This document shows, one piece after another, positions 23,204 through 35,033 of a DNA stretch of 64,000 nt. Under the pieces are notes generated by a model that did not search any database, was not told the DNA's origin, and saw nothing but the letters and a program-made list of their open reading frames with translations. Source of the stretch: Lactifluus volemus (lineage: Eukaryota; Basidiomycota; Agaricomycetes; Russulales; Russulaceae); assembly GCA_022376515.1 (NCBI GenBank), contig WTXI01000026.1, positions 186,001 to 250,000 of the forward strand, written 5' to 3'. A program made the position numbers and the translations under genes. The number at the start of each line of letters is the position of its first letter. Position 1 is the stretch's first letter.

Positions 23204-23858
23204 ATGGAAAAGCAGACAGTAATCACTCAACCCCAGGTATGTATTTGTCTACGCCCTTTATAAATGTTGAAGGCTCACTCACCCGTCTGATTACTTGTTG
23301 CGTTTTTGAAGGGTGTCGCTCCCATGACAGTAGGGGGAAACAGAAACGCCCTGAATCGTGAAGTTGCAGCGGACGGGACCCGAGACTGGAGTTTTGGTCT
23401 GTGTTCCTGCTTCGATGCCTGTGGCATTTGTATGTGTCGAATACCTCAACCCAGTCAACCCTTGATAACCATACCCCTTTCCTCCCCCACCCTGCAGGCT
23501 GCTGGTCTTTCTGGTGTCCTTGCGTTGTTTACGGCAAGACCAAGCAGCGTCTGCACAACTTGCAGGCTCAGGGCACTCCTCTTCCTGGTGGTGGCGACGC
23601 ATGTAACTCTGACTGCTTCGTTTATGGCTGTCTGGCAGCCTGCGGCTATGGTTGGATCTTGCAGGTATGTTGAGATCGCACGATCTTACGAGTGGGTCCA
23701 TCTCACCCCGTGTTTAGATTGGCAATCGTGGCAGTATCCGTGGCCGCTACAATATTCGCGGTAATGGATGCACCGATTGTCTCGTCGCCTGGTGTTGCCA
23801 GTGGTGTTCACTTACGCAGGACCGCCGGGAAATTTTGGCGGAGGAGAACAGCTTTTAA
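23204..23858 (+). CDS. PLAC8 family cysteine-rich protein
   Basis: Exons 23204-23236, 23312-23429, 23498-23664 and 23718-23858 give 152 aa. The mature sequence has the PLAC8 layout: [17 protein letters not shown] followed by [18 protein letters not shown], a Gly/Pro loop, [20 protein letters not shown], a basic linker [19 protein letters not shown] and a final [14 protein letters not shown]. Family members are small membrane-associated proteins linked in plants and fungi to metal (cadmium, zinc) resistance and cell size. The CCxxxxCPC core here is complete. The intron-exon junctions fall within the Cys clusters and restore the frame exactly, which supports the model. No obvious partner gene is adjacent. 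Confidence 0.87.
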
Positions 23859-24978
23859 GGGTCATCTTGTCTCCACTAAGGCTGCTCACAGACTGTTCTG
23901 ATTATACCACCTTTTCCTCGATTGTACAACCCAAATGTTGCGTTTTCTGTCATTTCTCAAATATTTGAGTCAACACAGCGTGGAGGAAATACGCTTTTTA
24001 GGCTTAATTCTGCCAGTTTGTTATGGGCTGTTGCACTTTTGTGGATATTTAGTGTATCAATCCGAGTCAACACCGACCCGATGAAATGCTTCAGATCTAC
24101 CACTCATATCGAGAGCTTTTGGGTTTCAAGCTTTTAAAAGTTAATGTTACCTATGATTACATATTTAGAGCCATGGCCCTAGCAAAAAGTCAGTTTTCCG
24201 AGCCTCCGAGGTGCACAGAACATTGATGACCCCAGACCGGAGTTGTCCGAGTTAGGGCAGTTGCGTTTCTAGTTCCGTCAAATTCAGGCTCGTCGACGCC
24301 GACACGAACTGACTTGAGACCTGGCGATGTGCGTGAGGATAGAGATTCCAGGTCTGTACCCTTGATGCTACATCAGCTCTAAATTTCGTATGATCATCCA
24401 CACAATCCACAACACGGAAACGACAGTCAGGGCATGGGCCCGTTGACGCTGACATGTGCCCAGAGATACTGTAGTGCCTGGATCCTTAGATCCTCCGGCG
24501 CGTGAGCTTAACTATACTTACTACGGTTAGTACAGTAGTCGGTCACTGTACTGTATAAGGTAACTATTAAGAAACCCCCTACACGGGAAATTTTCAGGCA
24601 CCAGTACCAACAGCAACACACAAAGACGATGCTCACCTGGCTCGGGACACACTGGAAGATTTTGGGAAATGGAGAGGATTGGCGACGCTTTGCTTGACGC
24701 TTCGTTCACAGTACAATTTGGGCGTCTTTAAGTACGTATCAGTACATATCAGAACCTGTGATTACTTGTGGTAGTGAGGCATATAACTCAGTACCGAACC
24801 ACCCGAAGGACGCGAGAACTACGGATGAATCGGAGGGTCTACGGACTGCACCGTGACCGAGCCCGAGGCGTTAAAGGACAGGGACGTGGCCAAGGCGGAG
24901 TTGTGGGATGAGGAAAGACTCGGAGCAGACTCGGAATTTAGTAAGGCAGGCAAGGGCAGATCATTTTGTGCTTTAATC
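23859..24978. other. Intergenic before the right array arm
   Basis: No gene. From about 24820 it is homologous to the upstream regions of the other DUF6535 genes (compare 35220-35398). The rest is unremarkable. Confidence 0.5.
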
Positions 24979-25028
24979 GTTTTGACCGTCTTACCGTGAC
25001 GTTGCATCTGTCACTCTATAAGCCTTCA
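24979..25028 (+). promoter_or_regulatory. Conserved DUF6535 promoter block, copy 3
   Basis: TTTGACCGTCTTACCGTGAC followed by GTTGCATCTG and CTCTATAAG, ending at the ATG. Nearly identical to 35399-35447 and to the reverse complement of 6845-6893. Confidence 0.5.
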
Positions 25029-27573
25029 ATGTCCCAGCCCGCTCAAGAAGTGATCAACATGGAGGATAGATTAAGGGAGAGGATGGACACAAGTATGTTA
25101 AATCCGACCAATTTCTCCCCATTAAATTCATCTTCCTCACCAGGTGCAGGCGGCATCCCTCAGTCAGCACAAAACCAAACGTCCCAAGGAGGCTCCAACT
25201 TCTCTGATGGATCAGGACCCATATTCAATATGTACGTCAAGATGGCGGAGGAAGAGGACAATACGATGGCGGAACGTTGGAAAACGGACGCTGATGGGAT
25301 CCTCATATTCGTGCGTTTTCATACCAATTTTCATACTTTTTTTTCAGCACCGAAATTGGACATTATAGACTGGTTTGTTCTCTGCTGCTGTAGCCGCATT
25401 GACCGCGGTGTCGGTCCAAGACCTCAGACCGAATTCGCAGGATACCGTTGTATTTTATCTCGGGAACATCTATCAGCTTCTCGCGGACCCCAATATAACT
25501 CGTAAATCTATCCTTGCCACTCCACTTCAACCTCCCACCTTCTCTCCTCCGAAATACGCAATCCTGGTGAACTCACTGTGGTTCTTGAGCTTGGTGATCA
25601 GCCTTACATGTGCACTCTTGGCGACCTTGCTACAGCAGTGGTCGCGCCGATATCTCACAGCTACTCAACCACTACGATCCAGCCCACACAAGCGAGCGCG
25701 GGTTCGCACATTCTTTGCGGATGGGGTCGACAAGTGGCACCTCCCTTCGGTTGTTGAATTGCTACCCACGTTGCTACATACTTCGCTGTTCCTCTTTTTT
25801 TCCGGCCTCCTCATTTACTTGTTCAACATCAACCACACTGTCTTCAGTTTGGTGGTTTGGTGGGTGGGCCTTTCAGGAGGTGTTTATGGATGTATCACAT
25901 TGTTGCCAATCTTCCGTCTCGACAGCCCCTACTATGCGCCTTTATCTTCGTCAGTCTGGACTTTTTATACTGGTGTCCCATATGGAGTCTTCAGTATTCT
26001 CGAGTTCATTACCTTTTCTTACTTTGGCCATTTTCATCCTTTAACCTGGCAGCGATTTCATGGACTTAAGGAAACTTATCGTGAACGATTCTTCGGGGGC
26101 ATAGTGAAGGCAGCTCAAGATATTGCTTCAAACATGTCGGGAGAAATCGACGGTCGAATGTTGAGACGGACATTCGATGCCCTGAACGAAGATGATGAAT
26201 TGGAACAGTTCTTCGAGGGCATGTCTGGCTTCTGTAGCTCAAACGTGGTCATCGAACCCAGACGGGCCATCGCACAACAATTTGATTGGAGATTCACACA
26301 GGCTTTAGCTGGTTTATTGAGCCGTACTTTGTTATCCGGATTTCTATCTGAGATAGTCAAAGAAAGGCGAATTATGAACTGCATGCGGGCGGCCGATACA
26401 CTGGACCTTCCATTTCCGATTCCCACATTCATTTCCGAGGTTTTCGAGCACGGAATGAATGAGGGGTACTTGTGGTCCATCCAATTTGGGCACTCACTGA
26501 GAAGCCGGTGCCATAGCAGCCATGGTGACTGTGCCCTATTTGCACGTTACATAGTTTCTGGCATCATTGCAACTGTACCGGAACGGGATTACCGTTGGAA
26601 GGCTCTCGCTATGGACCAATTAGGCGTACCGGAGGGTGTACTTGGGGATTACATCGCACATGGCGATAGCGTGTTACTTGCCAACTTGACTCAAATCACT
26701 CGCCAATTCTTTCGCTTCTATCATCCCCCTACGTGGGTCGAGATTCCTTTGCTGGGCAACGTTCTTGGAATGATTTCCAAATTCGAGATGCGAAATACTC
26801 TCCCTGAACTGCAGCATGAGTTCTGTGCCCTGTGGAACGAAATCGTTCTAGAAGCGAGCAAGGATTCTGAAAGTCACGATCATGATTTCACGGAACGTCG
26901 GATTCCTTTTTGGGTTCTCAGACCCATTCGCCATATTTACATCGCTTTACACCAAGACACCAATGCTGCCCCGGTCGCCTTTGATGCATCCACCGATGAT
27001 TTTGACTCCATCCTGGAACGGCTATCCTCATACCCTTCGTGCAACATCCCGAGTCATCACTCTGCAAGCGAGACCGCTCATCCTTCTTCCCACCCCTCTC
27101 CAGATCTCGCCCACACCCCAACTATCCCGCTCACGGTTCACTCAATCACTGTCGCCCCCCAACACAGCACGGATATCGGCTCTGTCCCTCCTTCCCCCAC
27201 ACCTGGAATTTCGTTGTCACCTCTCCCGTATACGATTCCGAGCTCCGCGCTTCCTCTAGCACTGCAGTCGACGTTAGCCTCTACCACATCCCGGATTGAG
27301 CAAGTGACTCCTGGTCCTGGACTTCTTCCTTCAACATCGGTTACAGGTGTTTCGTCTGCGCCTCAGGAGGTTACCTTAATTCCACAACCAAACATCGCAC
27401 CAAGTGATGCAACATTCAATACCCATATCCTCTCTGATATTGTGGAGGCCTCACAAGACCTTCACCAGCTAACTATGTCCGTCCAAAATACCTCCCCAGA
27501 GTCGGATTCGGAGCCTTTGCGTCACTCCGTCGATACAGCACCGTCCTATCGCGACATTGATCGTCCATGCTAG
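25029..27573 (+). CDS. DUF6535-type membrane protein, array copy 3
   Basis: Exons 25029-25092, 25144-25310 and 25369-27573 (811 aa). Intron 1 is in frame, so its retention would only insert 17 residues. A short N-terminal segment (residues 1-75, with DGSGPIFNMYVKMAEEED) leads into four predicted TM helices at about 74-93, 142-165, 208-229 and 233-258, with the conserved LLQQWSRRYLTATQPLRSSP between TM2 and TM3. A globular helical region follows (about 290-580, with RDYRWKALAMDQLGVPEG and HGDSVLLANLTQITRQFFRF). The last ~200 residues are rich in Ser, Pro and Thr. Closely related to copy 4 (35448), and intact. Function unknown; probably an integral membrane protein. Confidence 0.88.
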
Positions 27574-28139
27574 AAGTGAAGGTGCTGCGAATGCAAGATA
27601 TGGGTGGAACTTACTAGGAATGTCATGTCGCTATCAGTATTTGTAAGTTCTTTTTATCTTTGAGCAGTGTATCAATGGTTCAACATATCTACAGAAAACG
27701 GAGGAGAACACAACTGGAGGCGTGATCTGGACGTGGTGACAAATATATACTACCCCGGGTGTCACTTTTCCGCATCGATTCGTGGCTGAACCATGTCGGT
27801 TCGATTCAGTATTGGCAGTCACCTCTCACAAGTTAATTATCGTCGAGCATCACGAGGTTATTCTATAATTGTACATATTTTTGTTTCCAAGAGGTATGTC
27901 AAGGCTTAGTGTAACCTCAGATGATGAAACGAATACGTGTTGTTATTATAAGCCAGCGTGATTGAAGGCATACTCCCAGGTATTACTAGTTTTCAAACCT
28001 GTACACCCACGGGCTCGATTTACAACATCTTTCTCGCCGACTCACCACTATGATCTTCTTCCCACGCGGTTGTTCATGACTATCAAGCCTTTACCCCCAT
28101 CCTGTGGCAGTGCTACATCATCTTCTAGTTCACTAGCAA
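27574..28139. other. DUF6535 3' flank, then insertion boundary
   Basis: Positions 27574-27990 match the reverse complement of 3905-4322. After about 27990 the homology stops. The zinc-finger gene expected next is found only at 32355, so roughly 27990-32225 is extra DNA relative to the array unit in the left arm. Confidence 0.65.
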
Positions 28140-29363
28140 TTAAACAGCTATCGTCGATTGTTCTGGAATCTCATCCTCGTCTTCCAGTGAGTCCTCCTCA
28201 TATTCCTCAGAGGCAGCTAACATCCATCTGGCAATTGAAGACGTGAAGTGATCCTTGAGTAGAGTGCTATGGGGGGGCGGATAACGCGTATTGCCATTCG
28301 ACCACGGCTGCGTTATGGTCAATCCATTGATATACCTGGTTCGAGGATGGAAAGAGGTGACAATATGGGTCTATTGGATCAGTGAGTTGAGCACGTGAAT
28401 GAGAAAAGAGCATATAGGCACTTACATCTGGATGAATGGAAAATAGGTGCGCTTCAAATTGAATATGGTGCTCAACACAAAGCAATAATCCATTGTCAAT
28501 TGAGTTCATACGGCGCGTGTCAGTGTTCTGGCGATTAGTGCTACTCGTAGAAACACCAGCGGCTGAGTACGGGTCAACAACAATCTGTGAATACTCTCTT
28601 CTATCCCACTGAGCAGAATAGTAGTGAGACTACCGCAGACAAGATGGAAACGACGCACCAAATCATAATACTGCAAAGCAAATATGTGGGCCCCAATAAA
28701 CATCTCGGAATCGACCTCATACAAGTACATCGAATCATAATCCTGGTTTTGCGCCATACACACGACGCAACCCTTATCACGAGCAATTAGGCGAGATTTG
28801 AACCCGGCGCTTTCCTTAGAGTCATCCTAGCAAGACTGGATTAGAAAACGCAAACGGGTCTAAAGTTGAGTTGACATACACGCTGACATCGCCCGCCTTC
28901 AGGACTATCCGTGGTGGAAAGTTTACGTTTCTTGCCAGAAGGCGTGCCTCTAAGCAAAGCAGCTTCTTTTCTGAACGTCAGCATAGTAGAGCAGCGATAC
29001 TTCTGGGCCTCCCCAACTAGATGCAGGGAAAGTTTAATAGTGGAACATAGTACAGCAATATACCAACCATACCAACAATATATTCTCCAGGGCGAATGGT
29101 TCCCTCAACGTCAACAACCTGACGATCCTGCAACGTTTGAAGATGGAACTCAGCTGGCATGATGATTGCCTTCAGCAGGTCTAAAAACTCCTTGACGGAT
29201 CGTGTTTCTTGCAGAGAAGTACCAACTAATCCACAGCGTTAACAAGATCAAGCATAGAAAAGAAACTGGACATACAGATGAGAGCTACAGATTTAGGCTC
29301 AAGGTATACGATTATGTCGTACGGGAGTGTCAACTTGGGCGCAGGCACGGGAGTAAGCTCCAT
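28140..29363 (-). CDS. HNH-type nuclease domain protein
   Basis: Six exons: 29363-29276, 29225-29073, 29016-28880, 28826-28659, 28608-28426 and 28370-28140 (319 aa, every phase consistent, introns 50-56 nt). The N-terminal ~110 residues form an uncharacterised region (LPYDIIVYLEPKSVALI, then a helix EFLDLLKAIIMPAEFHL). The HNH core runs from RLIARDKGCVVCM (Cys near 146 and 149) through GAHIFAL (His 173) to IDNGLLLCVEHHIQFEAHLF (Asn 221, paired His 229-230). This is the HNH_2-like pattern seen in many Agaricomycete proteins. The tail is acidic (EEYEEDSLEDEDE). The enzyme would be expected to cut DNA or RNA, but its target is unknown. It lies inside DNA that separates a DUF6535 gene from its zinc-finger partner. 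Confidence 0.8.
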
Positions 29364-32354
29364 AGTTCGTACTGATGCACTGGCGCGGGGGAAGGTATTA
29401 AATAGACGCTTTATTTCCCAGTACATATGACGTCATTCCGTGACCTCTTAGGTTAAGGGGTGCCAGCCCAACCGCGGGACGATTTTTTTTTTTTGCAGAT
29501 CAATCGTGCCCCCTCAGGCTGCTAGAGATGAGTCCCAACCTCCACCCGATGCCGCTCCTCCACCCACAGCACCAAACTCTAAGCTGCCAGTGCCAGGATC
29601 GTCACGGCGATAACGACGGAACTCCAGCCCAACTTTGTAAGCACCATCCGTTCTTCATCCTTTTCTCCTCGTTTAGCAATGAGTTATGACGGACTCTATT
29701 CGGGAATTAGCAGGGCAGACTCCCCGGTACCTAAATGGCCGTTTACGTTTACTATTTATGAACTGCTGCTGCTCCGTTCTCTTCTAGCGCTTCCTGCACA
29801 CCTCAGCCTGAGGTGTGCACAGCGTGTCGCCAACGCAGTACCCAACCCATACATGCCAGGTGACCTCCCAGCACCCGGAAGCTCCCTTACCCCAGCCCGT
29901 TAACGTGTTCCGCACCTCGTTCCGTCTGGTTCGACACCATCACCTGCGATTTACGCGAGACGGATCTACCCCTCCGCATCAGCCGGTTCACGGATCATTT
30001 TAAAATCTACAAGTTCATCCCATCACCTATGTCGATTATCAATAGTGACCTCATCATGGAGTTTGACACTGACGACTCGCCCAATGACGGCGCAATGGAA
30101 CACTCCCATCCGTTCCTTTCTCAAATCCACCAAGCGAACGGCTATGCGACCCGACTCCCACCACCAAATACTTTGCAGACCCCGTCATCGCAAACTCCGC
30201 AGGCCACCGAGTCCTCAGCGACCTCCTGATAAGCTACTTCCAACCGTAAACATGCCTCACTTGGGACATTGCCCACGGCAAAGCAGGCACAGATGAAGAG
30301 GACGCCAAAGAAGATGCCGATGAGGAGTACGACGAGCGCTGGGATGCGGCGGGTGTTGGGCATGGGGGAATGACTCCAAAGCCAAAAACTATCTTCGCTC
30401 GACCAACGAACAATCTGTTCGACTTTGTCCCGCTTACGGACCTGGAGGCGACAGGCAGTGCGGGCCTATACCCATAGAGCACAGCGGGCTGCTTATGGGA
30501 AGTGGTGCATGCGTCCTCCGTATGCTAAACAGAGCTCTTGCCGATCGCCTTGTCACCGTTAGCGTCATTGGGGGTGTGTGTACGTGTTATTTGTCTATTT
30601 CAACAAGTACTCATACACTACTACAGTCTCTGCCTGCCACGGCGCTGGCGACGACCACATATCCCCAACATGCTACCAATCCCGCTTTTTTCAATGGTGG
30701 AACACGGTCTTTCTCCACCTCCGAATTGATCAACGTTGTCATGCGGCGGGCCTTTCGGACGACCAACCAGGTTTTTGAAATCAGCAGAACCTACATTCGA
30801 TTTTGAAACTTTGCACGCCAACTATATAAGTATGATCAATTCTCGGCCGTCAAACCCACCAAGCCAACGGCTACGCGGATCCCGACCACTGGCACAACGT
30901 CATCGCCCGATTCTACCACCTCAGCGCCAAATCCATCTTGCACTACTTCCGTGACTCAACCTCCATCACCTTTGCAGACCCCGTCCTCGTAAACTACTTC
31001 CAACATTTGGCGCTGTACCATTTATCACCAGACGACTTCGCAGGTGATCCAGGTCACCTACTTGGAGGTGTAGGCCAACGCCAAAGCGTCCCGGAACCGA
31101 TCACCCACCCGTCCCCGAAAATGTCATCACTGGCCTCCCGGCTCCCGGATTGGACGTCGAGATCAACGATGGCCGTCCAGCGCGGCCAACAACAAAGAAT
31201 TAGACGCGGTCAATCAATCGGATAACGCGGGCGTGGCTACCGCAACCTCTCGCCCTACCGGACTCCACGGTGAAGACACAGAGATGAACGACAGATCATC
31301 TAACGCTGCCCCACTTTCTCGTCTTGCTTTGGCCGCACTACCATGCGCACAAATTGTAACTCCAATGCCATCCACTCCTGCTGATGTCTCGAAGCTGCCT
31401 GCGCCTGATTCCCTTTCAAGTCCCAGTACTCCTTAAATGATTGCGCACTTCCATCCGGATTGGATTTCAGCTCTTCCTTTCGCAGTTGTTATGGATTGTA
31501 TCACGCAGAAATGATCACGTACCCGGCAGAAAATGAACTCGGAGGGACCCTGAGTTTACCCTTGCTGGCGTTAGCCTTCTTTGCTGCCTTTTGTTGAGGA
31601 ATTGCGGCTACGCGGGAAATAGGCTGGCGGCCGAGAACGGCGCCCAGCGTTAAGGGATACCGAAGAGGGGATAGCCAACGCCGACGGCACCCTGAGGACC
31701 CGCCGGCGTGGACAACGATTGCTCCCCGTTGGGGGTGATCGTCCACAGCCGTAAATCTACGATACCCATTCATATTCTTACTCAGACCCTTTTTTTATCT
31801 AGTTAGAATGTCTTCCGCGCAGACTTAGTCCCGCGCCAACACCTACTGTACATCGAGCGGCCATTCTCGAGGCCAAGATCGAGACTGCTTTAGTTCTGAC
31901 ATTTCCCACCTAAACTAGCACATCCGAGTCTTAGTACACTACAGACAACATAAATGATAACCAAACGGGACTCAAAAGAGCCCCGTCCCGTTGTCCCCCC
32001 ATTCCAGCATTCACGCCTGCTCACCCTCATTTTTATTCATCTTGGCCGCTGCCGCCACTCGTTCCGCCCGATTTTTGCGCACAACCTTTGACTTGCTTGT
32101 GGATGATCAATCGCAGTGGGTTGAAGGGCACATCAAGTTAGCGCTTAGCGCTTGCGCGTCCTCGGGGCGCCCGGGAGTTGTTTCAGATCGGGTTGTGAAA
32201 AACAATTTACTCCGCCAATACCACTAAATATAGAAAGTCTATTGCTTTCCATGTGACTTATTTGGGAACCTGACCTGAATATGCACGGGATATTAAATTA
32301 TAAATTGAGAGTGTCTCACTATCCTTTCCTTTCTCCTGACCACAACTATATATC
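29364..32354. other. Decayed, partly duplicated sequence with no intact gene
   Basis: Proline-rich and other coding-like fragments in shifting frames occur from about 29520 to 31440, but no continuous gene. A phrase around 30128-30195 (caccaag.gaacggcta, then tttgcagaccccgtc) recurs at 30866-30990 with a longer readable segment (ANGYADPDHWHNVIARFYHL). The stretch 29476-29580, with its poly(T), recurs at 38950-39090. I suspect a dead retroelement but cannot name it. From 32225 to 32354 lies the 5' region of zinc-finger copy 4. Confidence 0.5.
29476..29585 (+). repeat. Dispersed repeat with poly(T), copy A
   Basis: A poly(T) tract followed by TTGCAGAT and a ~95-bp stretch containing GAGATGAGTCCCAACCTCCA. 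The second copy lies at 38950-39090. Confidence 0.6.
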
Positions 32355-33425
32355 ATGGCGTATTGTCATCGTTGTTCGCGATGGTTTCCTCATGACCGTG
32401 CTCTTGAGCAGCACGAGGAGGACTCCCCCTACCACTGGCCCTGCGATGATTGCGACATGGACTTTGGGAGCTTCCGTGCACGGCAACAACACTACCGCGA
32501 CAGCCGAAGGCATTACTATTGTGATGAACATGACACGGTCAGTCATCTCTGCTAGCGTCGGACTTCTGTGCTAACTCATATGGTGTGCAGCATTTCGATT
32601 CTGAAGCTCACCTTAAACGACACTACCAACGGAGTGCCGACCACGACTACTGCGCCACGTGCGAGTTACATTTTGACGACAACGATGATTTGTGGAGCCA
32701 CTTTGAGACGAATCATCACGCCTGCCGTGAGTGCTTCAAGGTAAGTAACAATTCTCCCCACATGCATCCCGGCTACGTGGCTCTGGTGTTGAGATGATGT
32801 ACAGCTATTTAATACCCGAGATGGGCTTCGAAACCATGATCGCGACGTACATACCTACTGCACCGACTGTCAACGATCTTTCCAGAACCAGAACAACCTC
32901 AATCAACATTTACTCTCCAATCTCCACAACCCAAGCACTCTGACTTGCCCGGGCCTTGGCTGCAATAGATCATTCTCTTCGCCCGCCAGGCTCGTGCTTC
33001 ACTTCGAATCGGGCACTTGTTCCTCGGGCATGACACGCGAAGAACTCAATCGTTTAGTCGTCCGTGCCGACAGAAACAATGTTATCACGAATCCCTCACG
33101 ACTACTTTGCGGACCGAGTGGGTGCGAACCGCCTGTAACGACGAAGTTCTGGGCGACGTCCCGCTCATATAACGGGGAAGCTTATGAGTGTTTCTTGTGC
33201 CATGCCACCTATAGGACACTCGCCTCTCTCAACCAGCATCTTCAGAGCCCACGTCACGAAAGCAGGATCTACCGGTGTCCCAAGTCGGATTGTGGAAAAG
33301 AGTTTGTCGCGCTGAGCGCACTGTGTCAGCACGTCGAGGGTGGATCCTGCGGTGTCCAGATGTTCAGACAAGTTCGCAATGTGATGGACAGTTTGACGAG
33401 AGGCTTCAACTCGATAACCATATGA
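32355..33425 (+). CDS. C2H2 zinc-finger protein, array copy 4 (complete form)
   Basis: Exons 32355-32537, 32591-32740 and 32805-33425 (317 aa). This is the most complete member in the window and the reference for the other three. Start MAYCHRCSRWFPHDRALEQH. About nine Cys/His finger-like units follow with irregular spacing: CDDCDMDF, a CDEH unit, CATCELHF, CRECF, CTDCQRSF, CPGLGCNRSF, CFLCHATY, CPKSDCGKEF and a final CQHVEGGSCG. A non-finger linker (about 200-250: GMTREELNRLVVRADRNNVI) is conserved in every copy. Multi-finger proteins of this layout are numerous in Agaricomycetes and their role is unknown; nucleic-acid binding is likely. The 3' neighbour in the array is DUF6535 copy 4. Confidence 0.87.
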
Positions 33426-34098
33426 GGACAATAATTGATCTGCCACCAAGTAGTTTTACCTCACTGTAAAAATATCCTTATAGTTGTTGCACTTAATATA
33501 GGTTGCGTTTGGTGCTGGGACCCACTGCAAAAGCATCTGATAGCTTAGACCCAATCACTTGGTCCTTTCGGCCACACTAGTGAGCAACCCGCAAAAGTCA
33601 GCGATGCGAAGATGTTGCATCTACCACCCACCAACAATTGACTGATGACTCGCAGGAGCAAGTTGCAACTGGGGGTTACACCAGATCTCATCTGGGTGCG
33701 TCGCAATCCTTGATCGAGTGAGGGAAACTACTTAACGGTGATGTCCAGAACAGGTATTTGTCGAAATCGAACATATCATCGCGATTTTTGAATAGGCACT
33801 CAAAGTTGTGCCGTGAATGCGGAAGGCAGTCCTCTACTGCGTGAGAGAGTAGAGTCTACTAAATTGTCGGAGAGTGGGGATAAATGTTAAGATAAGATGA
33901 TCCGGGATCCCGCGGATCTAGCGGTCCGGAGATCTCGGATCAGCGCGATATCCACTCATATAATTTATGAACATTTTATTGTCTCCACAAGTTCCCTGGA
34001 CACTTGGAAAGTCGATCCTTAGTTGCATAAAAGATTCACTTTCGCCAATTCGTTCTATCTAGTTTGGACAGTATAAAAGGACAGTGCTCTCGACGCGT
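33426..34098. other. Zinc-finger 3' flank and unique spacer
   Basis: Positions 33426-33890 are standard array spacer. Positions 33895-33955 form a patch dense in GATC-type palindromes (GGGATCCC, CCGCGG, AGATCT). Positions 34060-34100 carry a TATA-like TATAAAAG. No gene. Confidence 0.5.
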
Positions 34099-34113
34099 TC
34101 GCGTTCAGTCATT
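34099..34113. repeat. 15-bp target-site duplication, left
   Basis: TCGCGTTCAGTCATT, repeated exactly at 35019-35033 on the other side of the poly(T)-bounded insertion. Confidence 0.75.
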
Positions 34114-35018
34114 TTTTTTTTTTTTTTTTTTGGAATTGGGGTTTAGAGTCCCCGCGTGTATTGCGACAAGACTTGCTAACAACGTAGTATACGAAATTCT
34201 GTGCGTAAAGGGTAAAGAACAAAGACTAACTAGTTTGAACCGGCGTGCAACACCATAGTGCATCATCCCAAGACGGCCCCGAAGAAGGGGGTAACCCAAT
34301 TACCCAAAGGGCCCCCCAACCCGGGCTGGACTCGAACCAGACGCGTCGTCTCCTAGCAGTAGAGACCCCGCCCTAAACCCACAAGATGAATAAGCGCATA
34401 GATACGGCAGCGAAAAAATGGAAGGGGAGAAAAGAAAGTGTCTAATAAGAGGAGCAGAAAAAGGAGGAGGAAAGCCGGCCATGCCGGCGGAGGGAGGGGG
34501 CCTAGCAGGAGGGGGGTTCGCCCGGAGGCGACCGATCGGGACGCCGAGGCCGTGCGGCGATCAAAGGGCTGGAGGGGTGGCCACAAGGACCGGAGAAAGC
34601 CGGGAAGGGCAGTCAGGAGGGGTGGTGCATGAGGCACCGGGCAGGAGGGTTCCAAGGGGACCACGAGGCAGGGCCAAGGGCCACAAAGGCGGCGGCGAGG
34701 CCGCAAGACGGGAGGGGTGGGCCAGAGGGGAGGGTGAGGAGGGTGCCAGAGGGAGCCAGAGCGTCCGACGGGGCTTGCAGGAGGGGTGGGTCTGACCAGG
34801 GTCAGGGCAGCCAAAAAAAGGCTGGGAGGGGGATGTGGGCAACGACCCGGGGCCAACAAGGGCCATGAGGGGCGAGTGGGGGCCACAATTCGGGAGGGGT
34901 GGGCTGGAGGGGAGGGCAGGAGGAGAGAGCAGGAGGGGGGGAGTGAGAGGACGCTACTGCGCTGAGGCAAGGGCAAGTAGACTAGTGGGATGGTGGTGGT
35001 AAGAAGGAAAGGAGCCTG
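34114..35018 (-). mobile_element. Poly(A)-tailed retroposed element, SINE-like (minus orientation)
   Basis: A run of T (to 34131) abuts a 15-bp direct repeat, and the same 15 bp follow the far end, which is the signature of target-primed retroposition with the poly(A) tail on the minus strand. On that strand, about 200 bp before the tail (34375-34320), stands a tRNA-like patch with a perfect B-box, GGTTCGAGTCC, and a preceding 5-bp stem (GTCTC/GAGAC). The remaining ~620 bp towards the 5' end are GC-rich, strand-asymmetric and internally repetitive, and have no credible coding frame. The tRNA-like patch lies inside the element rather than at its 5' end, which is odd for a SINE. A composite or 5'-extended copy is possible. 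Confidence 0.65.
34320..34375 (-). other. tRNA-like patch with RNA polymerase III B-box
   Basis: On the minus strand, CTGGTTCGAGTCCAG forms a T-arm-like hairpin preceded by a GTCTC...GAGAC stem. It does not fold as a complete tRNA by eye (9-base loop, no clear acceptor stem), so it is not called a tRNA gene. Confidence 0.45.
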
Positions 35019-35033
35019 TCGCGTTCAGTCATT
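35019..35033. repeat. 15-bp target-site duplication, right
   Basis: TCGCGTTCAGTCATT, identical to 34099-34113. Confidence 0.75.

Noticed and set aside
16746..23858. Mating-type locus around the HMG gene
   Set aside because: No homeodomain, pheromone or receptor gene is present. Basidiomycete mating loci are not defined by an HMG gene alone.
28795..28822. tRNA B-box-like GGGTTCAAATCTCGCC on the minus strand
   Set aside because: It lies inside exon 4 of the HNH gene, has no matching A-box or acceptor stem, and is explained by coding sequence.
34353..34976. 207-codon minus ORF, Pro/Leu-rich
   Set aside because: Low-complexity reading of the GC-rich part of the retroposed insertion. Overlapping frames are equally open.
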